64,000 bases of DNA from Triplophysa rosa. Taxonomy: Eukaryota > Chordata > Actinopteri > Cypriniformes > Nemacheilidae. Numbering within the stretch: position 1 is the stretch's first letter; each line of letters starts with the position of its first letter. The notes below the pieces were generated by a model. The model worked only from the letters and a program-made list of their open reading frames with translations. It was not told the DNA's origin and did not search any database. A program made the translations under genes and the position numbers. Shown here piece by piece: positions 1 through 10,970 of the stretch. The stretch spans positions 8,957,081 to 9,021,080 of the forward strand of contig NC_079890.1 of NCBI RefSeq assembly GCF_024868665.1. Reading direction: 5' to 3'.

Positions 1-138
1 CTTTGTTGTCTTTTTGTCAGTGTGCGTATGTTGTTGTGGCGAGCACACGGCTTTTAGTTTTGACAGCTCGCTATGTGCTCCATTTGTTGGCTATAATTGC
101 TTCAGGTTTGTGCATTTTAATTCACAGAAATCCTACAA
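1..138 (+). repeat. Dispersed repeat, copy 1 (inverted partner at 2986-3062)
   Basis: The two ends of this stretch (CTTTGTTGTCTTTTTGTC and the part around GCTTCAGGTTTGTGCATTTT) match the reverse complement of 2986-3062. This copy has about 58 extra bases in the middle. It starts at or before the window edge. Family unknown; no coding content. Confidence 0.6.
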
Positions 139-660
139 AATTTGTCGTCTCCCGAAAACCGTGTCCTTTTTTGTCACATCCATAACACATTTAAAATCTT
201 GTGCATAGAATGACATTTTTCTGATGTTTAAACTCTAACAAGTGTTTACCGAAATAGGGTTCAGTAAAATGGTAACACTCTGAGCATTTTAATGTCACAT
301 CCATCAAGGAGTGAGATGTGCTGACATATAGGCTACAAGAGATAGGAATAGGTTATGACATTATCTGTGGGAAAAATATATACAGGTGCATCTCAATAAA
401 TTAGAATGTTGTGGAAAAGTTCATTTATTTCAGTAATTCAACTCAAATTGTGAAACTCATTTATTAAATAAATTCAATGCACACAGACTGAAGTAGTTTA
501 AGTCTTTGGTTCTTTTAATTGTGATGATTTTGGCTCACTTTTAACAAAAACCCACCAATTCACTATCTCAACAAATTAGAATATTACATAAGATCAATAA
601 AAAAAGGATATTTTAAACAGAAATGTCAGGCTTCTGAAAAGTATGTTCATTTCTATGCAC

Positions 661-1057
661 TCAATACTTGGTTGGGCCTCCTTTTGCATGAATTACTGCA
701 TCAATGCGGCGTGGCATGGAGGCAATCAGCCTGTGGCACTGCTCAGGTGTAATGGAAGCCCAGGTTGCTTTGATAGCGGCCTTCAGGTCATCTGCATTGG
801 GTCAGGTGTCTCTCATCTTCCTCTTGACAATACCCATAGATTCTCTATTGGGTTCAGGTCAGGCGGGTTTACTGGCCAATCAAGCACAGTACCACCATGG
901 TCATTGAACCAGCTTTTGGTACCTTTGGCAGTGTGGGCAGGTGCCAAGTCCTGCTGGAAAATGAAATCAGCATCTCCATAAAGCTTGTCAGCAGAAGGAA
1001 GCATGAAGTGATCTAAAATGTCCTGGTAGATGGCTGAGTTGACTGTGGACTTCAGAA
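661..1057 (-). pseudogene. Tc1 transposase C-terminal fragment, left arm
   Basis: The reverse strand reads a DDE-type Tc1 transposase: FIFQQDLAPAHTA, WPVNPPDLNPIENLW, then, after a frame break near 813, PEQCHRLIASMP and the terminal KGGPTKY and stop at 661. These are the second catalytic Asp region (QQD) and the D34E-type Glu (NPIENLW). The DNA-binding N terminus is absent. Confidence 0.85.
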
Positions 1058-1059
1058 AT

Positions 1060-1355
1060 GCTGATTTCATTTTCCAGCAGGACTTGGCATCTGCCCACAC
1101 TGCCAAAGGTATTAAAAGCTGGTTCAATGACCATGGTGTTACTGTGCTTGATTGGCCAGCAAACCCGCCTGACCTGAACCCCATAGAGAATCTATGATGA
1201 AATACACCAGACCCAACAATGCAGATGACCTGAAGGCCGCTATCACAGCCACCTGGGCTTCCATTACACCTGAGCAGTGCCACAGGCTGATTGCCTCCAT
1301 GCCACGCCACATCGATGCAGTAATTCATGCAAAAGGAGGCCCAACCGAGTATTGA
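1060..1355 (+). pseudogene. Tc1 transposase C-terminal fragment, right arm
   Basis: The forward strand repeats the same protein part: FIFQQDLASAHTAKGIKSW, WPANPPDLNPIENL, a broken stretch near 1195-1207 with in-frame stops, then ATWASITPEQCHRLIASMP and a stop at 1353-1355. It is a mirror copy of the left arm and equally lacks the N terminus. Confidence 0.85.
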
Positions 1356-1669
1356 GTACACATACAGTAAATGAACATACTTTCCAGAAGGCCAACAATT
1401 CACTAAAAATGTTTTTTTATTGGTCTTATGAAGTATTCCAATTTGTTGAGATAGTGAATTGGTGGGTTTTTGTTAAATGTGAGCCAAAATCATCACAATT
1501 AAAAGAACCAAAGACTTAAACTACTTCAGTCTGTGTGCATTAAATTTATTTAATACACGAGTTTCACAATTTGAGTTGAATTATTGAAATAAATGAACTT
1601 TTCCACGACATTCTAATTAATTGAGATGCACCTGTATATACTGCACCTGTGATGCACCTGAGATGCACC

Positions 1670-1952
1670 TGCATTGTTCTCTTCCACATCTCTCACAACA
1701 TTCAAAAAACTACTTAAAACCCACCTCTTATGTGAATACTTGACAGACAGATGAAGGAAAAAAAAAAAACACTAACCCTCTCGCTTTCTCTCAACAGGTA
1801 GTGGTCTAGCTTTTGGTAAAACTAGTAACTTTGTATTGGCACCTATTGCACTATTGCTCCTGTATGACATATCGCTTATTGCTCCTTATACTCTTTGTAA
1901 GTCGCTTTGGATAAAAGCGTCTGCTAAATGACTAAATGTAAATGTAAATATA
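1670..1952 (+). mobile_element. L2-clade LINE 3' tail
   Basis: The segment ends in GTCGCTTTGGATAAAAGCGT and CTGCTAAATGACTAAATG followed by TGTAAA-type repeats, the well-known 3' tail shared by fish L2-like LINEs and the SINEs they mobilise. The upstream 100 bp resembles the C-terminal end of the LINE ORF2 (CACATCTCTCACAACATTC). 5'-truncated, no reverse transcriptase left. Confidence 0.75.
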
Positions 1953-2924
1953 CTGTACTTTTGAGCCTAAATGTTCTTGTACTTCATTTGAAGCATTGGC
2001 TAGAAGGCAACAGTTCAAAAGGATTGTGGCCAGGGTATGAACTCTGTGATGGCTTTTCCTGCCATTTTCAAGGACTACAAGGACGGGCAGGGGAGCAGCT
2101 GAGACAAACCAGACCGTTACTGAAGTGCACAGAACAACCCCTTGCAAGTCTCTAACTTTAGGTCCTGTGAGATGGTGGGGCTTTCCTGATTTCACCAAGT
2201 GAGAGATGTTGGCCCTGGGACAACATTTCAATCAACCAATCAGATTTGAGGGATTAGTTACACTTCATGTTAAGATTAAGCTAACCAAGGCTTTGTGCCT
2301 CTGCACCCTTATTATTCAGCTATCATTTCCCTCTGGTTTAAGGGATATGGTTATGGTTATAGAGTTTGGAGTGGGTGTAGACTTTTTTTTACAAAAGTGT
2401 TGTCAACAATGTTGCCATAACAACATCTCTTACTTGGCAAAATCTGTTCAAGCGAGATGGTGGAACCCAGTGACCTGAAGGACTCCACAGCAAAACAATT
2501 ACAAAATATTGTGTGTTTTGGGCCATATTCGATTTAAATTGAATCTTTTAAAAAGGATAAGATATGCTCTGTCTCATACTTCTTCTCACTGGAAGCTGCT
2601 ATCTCTGTGAGCTCTTGCTCTTCTCCTCTGGCCTGTTTTCCTTGAGCTCTGCTCTTGAGTTCTGCCCTTACTTCATTCTCTTCCTATTTACTTGAGCTTT
2701 GGGGTTCAGGCCACTAGGCCATGCTTCAAGGCTCTCTTTCTTCTTCTAGACTTTATTTGGACTTACATCCAATTTTTCACATTTAATTTATTTAAATGAT
2801 TTTAAATGATTCATTGGTTAGTTTTAATATGAAATCACAATTATTTTATCTGTTAAACAAAAAAAACAAAAAAAACCCAATCCGAATCTGTGAGCGGCAG
2901 CAGGCAACCCCCTTGGCCTACTGT
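1953..2924. other. Non-coding intronic sequence, nothing recognised
   Basis: No exon, no repeat that I can name. Short open frames here lack codon structure or family similarity. Confidence 0.6.
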
Positions 2925-2975
2925 ATTTATATACATATATATACACTGTATATATATATATATATATATATAAAT
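2925..2975. repeat. TA-rich microsatellite
   Basis: Imperfect then pure (TA)n, lying against the inverted repeat copy at 2986-3062. Confidence 0.9.
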
Positions 2976-2985
2976 ACAGTAAGAT

Positions 2986-3062
2986 TGTAGGATTTGTGAA
3001 TTAAAATGCACAAACCTGAAGCAATAACCAACAAATGAAGCGCGACAAAAAGACAACAAAGC
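2986..3062 (-). repeat. Dispersed repeat, copy 2
   Basis: Reverse complement of parts of 1-138; the 58-bp middle of the first copy is missing here. Confidence 0.6.
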
Positions 3063-4457
3063 CCGGGAATCAGAACACGACTTTTTGATTTTGACGTACA
3101 AATGAATTCGACTATTTGTATTTTGGCAGAGACAAGAAAATATACACATAGCCAAACCCTGTGTTGGGTGTGCACCGTTTAACCATCGCTCAACTTGCTT
3201 TTTTTCTTGTTGTTTTTTTGTGCGGGTAATATGTGGGGATTATATTTTCATATTAACACATCAGAAATGTTGTAATTCTGAATTTCGTTAGAGAATGAAT
3301 TTATTTATCCCTCAATAATTTAAATTAGAGACAAACCTTTTGCAGAACGTATAGAAAACCCGAGCAAACATTAGATTCTGTGTGAAACTAATTTTATTGA
3401 AACTGGTTATTTTCGCTCAGATTAATATTCAAGAAAACTAATGAAAACATTTTTCATTCTAAAACTTTAAAAACCACACCACTGCTAGCTGTTGTGACTA
3501 TTATTGATAAATGTGCTTATCTTATGAAAGCAGTACTTTTTGTACGCTTAAAAATTATCGCAATGTGTTCTGTGTGTTCAGGCGACAATTAGTTTTGAAT
3601 ATTTATTTAATTTATTTTTAAAAAGAAAAACTGATTTCTGTATAAATTCGTATTTATTTAGCTTATATTTCAATAAAATTTTATTATAAAACATTACTTT
3701 ATTTTCATCAAGTCTGATAAAACCTAAACCTATTCTTTCTAACTGCAACAATATTTCTTCATCTAAAATCTAACCGATACAAATAACAAACGCAACACCA
3801 TGCTGTGTCCAATGGAGTTCTATTTCTGACAATAAGGTAAATTCTGAACTTTTTTGCTCATATAGCCATCTTAAATATTTACATACAAATTTGGATCTGA
3901 ATTGTTTTATTTGAAAGTAGACATTTCAAGTGTTCTACAGAAATATGTGCCGAGTATACACTTTGGATTGCCTAAATAGTAGGCAAGGCCTAACAGGAAA
4001 TTGTACCTTTGATAAATGAGATCAGGTAGGTCATGGAGACGGCAGAACGGGCATCATTTTTCTTGTTTTACAAAAGCACTAACTTTTGCTGGTATTGTGA
4101 GTGTATGCAAATAAAATCATTTAGATTATTTTGTCTAATGATGTCCTATATGGACGAAGATGACTGCATTCTTCCCGCTGTTCAGGGGAAATCAAAGTGA
4201 TCAAAGCGTCGCAACTTCTTAAATAAAACTGTAAAATATCATCAAGTTATACATTTTATATGTTGTTAGGGATTTCCCTCTAAAACATAAACCTGTGTTA
4301 TAATTTAAAATCAGCTGTTTACTTTATAAAAATGCTGGGCGATCTCTCCTCTCTTGCATAAAAACACATGAAGCGTTTTACACCTTTTGAACATGTCCTT
4401 GTGCTGAAACAAATGCCTTTCCAACCTGATGAGTGATGGGAAAAGGATAACGCGTTC
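3063..4457. other. AT-rich intronic sequence, nothing recognised
   Basis: Unusually AT-rich, no open frame of note and no named repeat. Confidence 0.6.
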
Positions 4458-4541
4458 GGCAAAAGGGGGATACGAACCCCTATTGATCTGCTACAAAAGC
4501 TGCGTAGCAATGGGACATCTCTAACCATACGCCACTGGAGC
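4458..4541 (-). repeat. tRNA-like sequence (SINE head or tRNA pseudogene)
   Basis: On the minus strand there is an A-box-like GTGGCGTATGGTTAGAG and a good B box GGTTCGTATCC at tRNA spacing. The acceptor stem does not pair, so I do not call a functional tRNA. It shares upstream flank and the motif GGCAAAAG with the tRNA-like copy at 5263-5337. Confidence 0.5.
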
Positions 4542-4665
4542 TAATGAGAGGTAAGAGCCTTTTAATTATTTAGTTTGTCAATGTTGCACTTGTACTTGTA
4601 CTCTGTTTGAATAGACTTCGTTATTTTAGTTGTATTTTATTTTATAGTCTACAGAGAAGCAGGAA

Positions 4666-4745
4666 AGAAGTCAAGTCAAGTCAAATTTATGTTTATTTGC
4701 GCTTTTTACAAATTGCGTTGTATCAAAGCAGCTGTGCAACACAAA
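4666..4745. repeat. Teleost dispersed repeat (TTTATTTGCGCTTTTTACAA family)
   Basis: GTCAAGTCAAATTTATG, CGCTTTTTACAA and AAAGCAGCTGTGCAAC are the diverged start of the family seen at greater length at 54147 and 60943. Only the leading part is recognisable. Confidence 0.6.
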
Positions 4746-5262
4746 AAGAGGAAAAAACAAAGCAATGAAATACAGACACATACGTATCTACATACTATGT
4801 ACACACATATATAGATATTATAAATTAAATTACGTTTACTGAGTACAAATTTCACGGTATTCTTGCAAGTCTTGCAAAAGATGAGCTAGAGAAAAGCCTC
4901 AGGCTAAGCTTGTATAAGATCGCCAAGCTATAGATAAAACAATCAATCTCAAGAAAGAGCAAATAGAAAACAAACAAGATCACTGAACTCAAAGCAAGCG
5001 TGCAGTGCGCTTAAAAATCCGTCCCACAGTATTTAGCTTCCACCTGTAACGTTAGCAGCTTCTTTGTTACAAACGAATGCTGCCTTTGGGACAGTTAAAG
5101 CCCTCCCTACTACACCTACCAGTAACTTTATCAGATAAAAGCTTCATTATTTATTAGCCGTGAGGCACTTTATTTCGACTTTCGGAACATTTCCTTAATT
5201 TGCGCTACAACAAATATGCCTTTTCATTCTGATGTGGGAAGGGAAAAGGAGATAACACGTTT

Positions 5263-5337
5263 GGCAAAAGGTAGATTCGAACTGCAATCGGGCTGATGAG
5301 TCGTACGCTGCCTTTACCCCTAAACCACTTAAGCTGG
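5263..5337 (-). repeat. tRNA-like sequence, second copy
   Basis: Minus strand: A-box-like AGTGGTTTAGGGGTAAAG and B-box-like AGTTCGAATCT. The flank (CAAATATGCCTTTTCA, GGGAAAAGGAGATAAC) matches that of the copy 800 bp away, so both belong to one repeat family rather than being independent tRNA genes. Confidence 0.5.
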
Positions 5338-5689
5338 AACTTGCTTGAAGTATTCTGAGTACTTACTGTCTCTGCTTAAACAATCAATCTCAATTGCGAG
5401 AAAATTAGAAAACAAATAAGATTATTAAAGTCTATATCTAATAGCTTGTTGTGGTGAGGACTTTCACTGGCCATCAAGCACAAATAGATAAGTGGAACTG
5501 TTGCATCTTACATGCATTGTGGTGGCAAAGAGTCTAGAAATGGAAGGCAACCCCCTAGGCCTACAATAATGGTTTAACCCTACCGCTCAGCAGCCAATAG
5601 GAACTCATCACGCTTACACGTTCAAACTGGTCAAGTGGCCGGATGGCTCAAAAACACGCGAAATTGACGTCTGACGTCACGCGTCAAGA

Positions 5690-5830
5690 ACGTGTTGTTT
5701 GCGCGTAGAGTACGTGTTGTTTGCGCGTAGAATACGTGTTGTTTACGCGTCAAATACGCGTCGATTTTTCACGCGCAAACAACACGTACTCTACGTGTTG
5801 CTGACGTGTTAAAATTCACGCGCTTTTGAC
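5690..5830. repeat. CpG-rich tandem and inverted repeat
   Basis: About three copies of a 22-bp unit (ACGTGTTGTTTGCGCGTAGA) are followed by an inverted copy; 5705-5728 and 5771-5794 are exact reverse complements of 24 nt around a 42-nt loop. The stretch is rich in ACGT, CGCG and TGACGTCA-like words, unlike the AT-rich surroundings. Confidence 0.85.
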
Positions 5831-5992
5831 CCTCCTGGCTTTCCATATCTCCGTGGTTGCGTCTCTCCGTGTATGGGGTGTGGTTTATGCATATGCATAT
5901 GGGGTGTGATATGGGGTGTGATAACTGAACCTACTTTGCTAACTAAGCAGCCAATCGTGTCAATCGCCGCGTCTTTGCCATGCCTGCTGACC

Positions 5993-6073
5993 TACGCGTG
6001 GATAAGTGCCTGAATAACGTACGCGTGGATAAGCGCCTGGTTAACTTACGCGTGGATAAGCGCCTGAATAACG
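5993..6073 (+). repeat. 27-bp satellite, array 1 (3 units)
   Basis: Three units of TACGCGTGGATAAGCGCCTG plus AATAACG, 27 bp each. Same unit as 6545-6664 and 13314-13529 but in the opposite orientation. Confidence 0.92.
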
Positions 6074-6544
6074 TACGTAAATTAAATTAATATTTAATTT
6101 ACTAGCTCCATTGGGACATTACATAAAAGTTGGCAGTAACTATGGCTGAGATAAAGTTTAATGCAGTACAATTGGTTAAAAAATAAACCAGCTTTGTTTG
6201 GACTAGGCTGTTAAGCCAAAAGATTGTTTTTTAAAGATAATATATGTTATTTATATTAGTTGGAGCCATAAAAAATATTGTAATTTTAAATTCTGAAAAA
6301 TATGTAATTATTGATTGTTATCATTGTGTAATGAATGCAGATGTGCAAGAAACAATTCTCTCTGCTTTCATTTTTTCCATACAGTGCATGCAACTATGTT
6401 AATAAAGTTTGTTAAGTATGTTGAAGATAGGCCCTAGCTATATATTTTTAAATACATACATGTTTAGTAATGGGGGCTTGTGCCCCAGTAGAGCTTTAGG
6501 TCTAGCAAAGCCCCTTTCTAATGTTATCAATAGTAATAATTTCC

Positions 6545-6664
6545 AGGCGCTTATCCACGCGCACGTTATTCAGGCGCTTATCCATGCGTACGTTATTCAG
6601 GCGCTTATCCACGCGTGCGTCAACCAGGCGCTTATCCACGCGTACGTTATTCAGGTGCTTATCC
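6545..6664 (-). repeat. 27-bp satellite, array 2 (about 4.5 units)
   Basis: Unit AGGCGCTTATCCACGCGTAC plus GTTATTC, the reverse complement of array 1. The preceding 17 bases (TAATAATTTC) are shared with array 3. Confidence 0.92.
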
Positions 6665-6699
6665 AGAATAATAAGTTAATGGTGAGTTAATGGTGGGTT

Positions 6700-6806
6700 C
6701 AATATCTTTCTTAATAAAAACACACAAAACTACAAAAAAAGTGCAATGACATTTGCCTATATTAAACACAGACCTTACAAAACGAATAATCACACCACAC
6801 ATCAAG
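6700..6806 (+). repeat. Inverted segment paired with 12786-12893
   Basis: Matches the reverse complement of 12786-12893 through most of its length (for example ATATCTTTCTTAATAAAAAC and AACGAATAATCACACCACAC). A shorter match continues at 7004-7047. This ties the satellite regions on both sides of the LTR element into one repeat family. Confidence 0.75.
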
Positions 6807-7047
6807 GAAAAAAATTATAGTTAGATAGTTAGATAGACTATCTTACAATAAGATATTTTATTGTCGCAATTAAATGGAATCCCCTTATATTTCATTTAAA
6901 AATATGTTGGTGCGGTACATAAGATAAGTTGCAAACAAATAGATAAATAAGAAAGGAATACGAACAAAAACGTTATGTTAAATAAATAAATAGCCTAATA
7001 AACGAATAAGAAAGGAATACGAAACGAAAAACATTTATGTTAAACAA

Positions 7048-8026
7048 ATGGCAAAGCACCGGGTTTTGAAAATTACAACAAAAATAAAATTTAAAACTTA
7101 ACTGGCTTAACGTGAGAAGCTGCGTGAGGAGCTGCGTGACGTATGCGCCGTGAAGTCTGCAATAATGTTGTTTTAACAGTTATCATTCTTAAATTGAGTA
7201 ATGCCCTTTTACCTGGTTTGTTTTATTTACTATTTAGCTACTGTTCCTTTCTGTTCTGAATGATGGAGTTTGTTATAGCTATATGTTATATTGTTCGTTC
7301 TATTGCTGTTAATTTGATTAATTATTGTTCTGATCTTATCAGTTACTGAATAATTTCTTAATTATTGAAAGCTCTAACAAAGCAAATTATTGCAAATAAA
7401 ATAAGCAAATACATTTTTCTTATTAGGCTCAGGTTTCACAACTGTGACCAGTTTGTTTATACCATGTGTTTTAAGGCAAATTATAAAATTTAAGGAATAT
7501 ATGTACAATACAGTTAGGAATAACATATCTGGGCCAAAAATTGAATTTTTACCCTAAAATTAAACAGTACCCCAAGTAGTAAAATAGCCTAAAACATTTA
7601 TATTGTAATGACATAAATCCTTAAAGACACAAAACAGAAAGTGCTTCAGTCATTATATGGACCTTCAATCAGGACACAGCGCGTTTACACTTGTTTTACA
7701 TCAAGTGGCTTCCACATCTGGATATCTGAATGGATTTCTAGTTTCCCGCCCATTATTTTAAAAAGCCTGCAAATAAAAAATAGCCCCGGTGCAGGGAAAG
7801 ATTTCACAGAACACGTAAAACGGGGAGGATGAACATGCTACGGACACTGGAAAGTATCCACGGCAGCCATGTTGAAATCTAGGCAGCGGTGGTAAGTAAA
7901 CCACGGTCAGAATCAGATACAGACTACAATTGTTTGGACTTCCAAGCTGGAGTTATTAAAACGATTAATGATCTTATATGTGAACGTATAAGCAGACGAT
8001 ATGTGTCAAATTTCACAAGCTTTTGT
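7048..8026. other. Non-coding intronic sequence
   Basis: AT-rich; nothing recognised except weak similarity of 7665-7690 to the family end near 13170-13230. Confidence 0.5.
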
Positions 8027-8073
8027 ACTTGACCACAATCTAAGGTCTAATAATAATAATCTAACAATAATAA

Positions 8074-8303
8074 GGGCAGTCGTGGCCAAATGTTAGAGAG
8101 TCGGACTCGTGACCAGAAGGTTGCCGGTTCGATCCTCAGGGCCGGCGGGTAACGACTGAGCCACCTTACCCCTACTTGCTCCCCGGGCGCTGCAGTGATA
8201 GCTGCCCACTGCTCCGGGTGTACGTGTGTTCACCACTTGCTGTGTGTGTGTTCACTACTCTCTGGATGGGTTAAATGCAGAGGTCACATTTCGGGTATGG
8301 GTC
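8074..8303 (+). mobile_element. tRNA-derived SINE, 5' portion (split by LTR element)
   Basis: The head GGGCAGTCGTGGCCAAATGT and B box GGTTCGATCC are tRNA-like; the body has the fish SINE block CCCGGGCGCTGCAGTGATAG, CTGCCCACTGCTCCGGGTGT and GGATGGGTTAAATGCAGAGG. It is cut at 8303 by an LTR element and resumes at 11845 with GGGTCACCATACTTG, the expected continuation. ACTTGACCACAATCT occurs at 8027-8041 and again at 11875-11889 and is a likely 15-bp TSD, although 32 bp separate the left copy from the SINE head. Confidence 0.85.
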
Positions 8304-8869
8304 TGTCATGGCTCTGCTTCATTTAGTCATGTTCTTCTTGGTCCTGTAGCAGAGTCATGACAAAGCCTTTGGTTATGTGTGGAGAGAAACATATTATTGT
8401 CAATATGTTGACAATATTTGACAATAATATACGTTCTCTCCAGTATCCGGTCTCTGTTCCCGCCATCTCGTTTCCTCGTTATCTTTCCCTGAGTGTTTAA
8501 TTACCCACACCTGCCCTGTGTTAATTATCCCTCGTTTGTCTTTCCTTTATATACCCTCTTGTTTCTTTGTCTTGTGTTGGTGGATTGCTTGTACGTTCTA
8601 TGTAGTTCTGGCTGTTCGTGATGTTACCTTGTCTATTGGATTCCCTTGTCTTTTATGTCGTGCATGTCATTTAGTCTTAGTTGTTTGATGAATTGTTTTG
8701 TTTAATCCTGTTTCTTTGTTTTATCCCCAGCGTGGGAAGTTTTGTTTTAAAGTTCACCTCAGTTCTTTTGGCTTTTTCCCCATCGTGGGTTTTTTATTTT
8801 ATAATAAAGTATTGTGTGTTCGCTACTGCTGCCTGCGCTTGGGTTCTTCTCCTGCCACAGTTCGTGACA
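8304..8869 (+). repeat. 5' LTR
   Basis: 566 bp, TG...CA ends. AATAAAG at about 8803 is a likely polyadenylation signal. No standard tRNA primer-binding site follows directly. Confidence 0.92.
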
Positions 8870-8949
8870 GAGCGACAACAAAATTCAGATTTGCTTAATA
8901 GGACTAGGTGTTATAATCCCACTATTTCAGCACAGTTAAATTTACCAAT

Positions 8950-9267
8950 TGACACGGTCTGGCAGAAAGAACCCAAATGCAGGCAGCAGTGAAGGGGTTA
9001 ACACAACAAAGCTTTATTAAATGAACAAAACAAAAGGCCCACGATGGGGGTAAACCAAGACAAGACTAATACTGTAAGTAATAAAACAACAAGAAACAAA
9101 ACACTTCCCTCGATGGGGCAAAATAAAACTAAACAAAACACGACACAACGTCAAGGCAGGATAACATAAAACAACTACTCGTACAAACTATGACACGACT
9201 GAGAACAAGAACATCCAAGGGCAAGGTAATCCACAGGGAGAGTACGACACGCATACAAGCACAAAGC
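8950..9267 (-). mobile_element. Reversed LTR fragment of a related element, cut by gap
   Basis: Reverse complement reads a related LTR 3' end (CATTTGGGTTCTTTC, AATAAAGC, CCATCGTGGG). It begins TGACACGG on the plus strand and runs into the assembly gap, so another LTR element is nested here in the opposite direction. Confidence 0.75.
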
Positions 9268-9818
9268 NNNNNNNNNNNNNNNNNNNNNNNNNNNNNNNNN
9301 NNNNNNNNNNNNNNNNNNNNNNNNNNNNNNNNNNNNNNNNNNNNNNNNNNNNNNNNNNNNNNNNNNNNNNNNNNNNNNNNNNNNNNNNNNNNNNNNNNNN
9401 NNNNNNNNNNNNNNNNNNNNNNNNNNNNNNNNNNNNNNNNNNNNNNNNNNNNNNNNNNNNNNNNNNNNNNNNNNNNNNNNNNNNNNNNNNNNNNNNNNNN
9501 NNNNNNNNNNNNNNNNNNNNNNNNNNNNNNNNNNNNNNNNNNNNNNNNNNNNNNNNNNNNNNNNNNNNNNNNNNNNNNNNNNNNNNNNNNNNNNNNNNNN
9601 NNNNNNNNNNNNNNNNNNNNNNNNNNNNNNNNNNNNNNNNNNNNNNNNNNNNNNNNNNNNNNNNNNNNNNNNNNNNNNNNNNNNNNNNNNNNNNNNNNNN
9701 NNNNNNNNNNNNNNNNNNNNNNNNNNNNNNNNNNNNNNNNNNNNNNNNNNNNNNNNNNNNNNNNNNNNNNNNNNNNNNNNNNNNNNNNNNNNNNNNNNNN
9801 NNNNNNNNNNNNNNNNNN
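9268..9818. other. Assembly gap (551 N)
   Basis: Unknown bases; the true length may differ. It hides the rest of the reversed LTR insertion and the start of gag. Confidence 0.99.
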
Positions 9819-10050
9819 ATGACCAAGCCAGTACCGAACCCAGCAGGCGATGGAGGAGTCGAACGAGGCTTCAGGAGCCGTCAGGCTCACGTCCTGTTCG
9901 GCTTCCGCCAGAGGGGGACCCCCGTGAAGGACTTCGCCATGGACTTCCTGTCCACCGCGCGCTATCGGGGTTCACCGAGGCAGAATTGAAGGTAATCTTC
10001 AACAGCTGCCTCGATGAAACCTTCGAGCCAGTGAGATGCGCCGGTTGAGA
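9819..10050 (+). pseudogene. gag remnant of the LTR element
   Basis: From the gap edge one frame reads HVLFGFRQRGTPVKDFAMDF up to a stop near 9987; a shifted frame continues FTEAELKVIFNSCLDE and stops near 10050. This resembles the capsid part of fish Gypsy gag proteins. At least one frameshift and stops make it non-functional; the 5' end is lost in the gap. Confidence 0.55.
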
Positions 10051-10377
10051 CCCCTGGGCTTCGTGGACAGGTCCAATCGCGATGAATCGTGAGGAGCCAG
10101 GGGAATGTCCATGGCGGAGCCTCTCACGGGGCTGGCGGCTATCCCCGAGGGTGGTCCCTTGCAGGTCGGGGTTTGGGCACGCCACGCCATCCTCCTCACC
10201 CTCTGCAGCCTTCCCCGTCCACCCCTCGTTGGCAAGCGGGGGAGGCGAGCATCCTGGGGGTCCACTCTGAGGAGTCCCAGCCGGAGCCAGCCGTGCCCGT
10301 TTCCTCTTCCTTCAGCGACCCCAGGCGGGTGCTCGCGAAGAAGAGAGGCAGCGGCCGGTGCAGGCCCTCCCAGTCCG

Positions 10378-10970
10378 GTGCAGCCGGCGTCCAGTCCGGT
10401 GCAGCCGGCATCCAGTCCGGTGCAGCCGGGTCCAGTCCGGCGTCCAGTCCGGCGCAGCCGGGCCAGTCCTGGTCCAGTCCGGTGATCCAGCCGGCGTCCA
10501 GTCCGGTGATCCAGCCGGCGTCCAGTCCGGTGATCCAGCCGGCGTCCAGTCCGGTGGTCCAGCCGGGTCCAGTCCGGTGGTCCAGCCGGGTCCAGTCCGG
10601 TGATCCAGCCGGCAGTGCAGTCCGGTGATCCAGCCGGCGTCCAGTCCGGTGTCAGCCGGTCCAGTCCGGTGCCAGCCGGCGTCCAGTCCGGTGATCCAGC
10701 CGGCGTCCAGCCGGCTGATCCAGCCGGCGTCAAGCCCTGTCCAGCCGGCCTTCCAGCCGGCGTCAGCCCTGGTCCAGCCGGCGTCAAGCCCTGTCCAGCC
10801 GGCCTTCCAGCCGGCGTCAAGCCCTGTCCAGCCGGCCTTCCAGCCGGCGTCAAGCCCTGTCCAGCCGGCCTTCCAGCCGGCGTCAAGCCCTGTCCAGCCG
10901 GCCTTCCAGCCGGCGTCAAGCCCTGTCCAGCCGGCCTTCCAGCCGGCGTCAAGCCCTGTCCAGCGGCCTC
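10378..10970 (+). repeat. GC-rich coding-length minisatellite (24- and 33-bp units)
   Basis: The first half repeats a 24-bp unit built on CAGTCCGGTGATCCAGCCGG; the second half repeats a 33-bp unit, CAAGCCCTGTCCAGCCGGCC plus TTCCAGCCGGCGT, at least six times. Every unit is a multiple of three, so three forward frames and a reverse frame stay open through the array. Confidence 0.9.

Larger units (their letters stand above)
383..1634. mobile_element. Palindromic (3'-to-3' duplicated) Tc1/mariner element
   Basis: Both ends carry the same terminal inverted repeat, starting CAGGTGCATCTCAA next to a TA dinucleotide (381-382 and 1635-1636), and inverted similarity runs more than 200 bp inward. The interior is not a normal transposase gene. 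The left half codes the C-terminal transposase on the minus strand and the right half codes the same part on the plus strand, meeting near 1055. The element is thus two 3' halves fused head to head, about 670 and 580 bp, forming a long imperfect palindrome. It lacks the 5' part of the transposase in both arms and cannot be autonomous. Confidence 0.88.

Noticed and set aside
4458..5337. Two functional tRNA genes on the minus strand
   Set aside because: B boxes are good but acceptor stems do not pair and both share flanking repeat sequence; they are tRNA-derived repeats.
9129..9890. Open frames of over 200 codons across 9268-9818
   Set aside because: They consist of the N gap.
9999..10952. 317-codon minus-strand frame with [11 protein letters not shown] repeats
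   Set aside because: Antisense shadow of the GC-rich minisatellite of the LTR element; the forward frame with a conserved tail is the better candidate.
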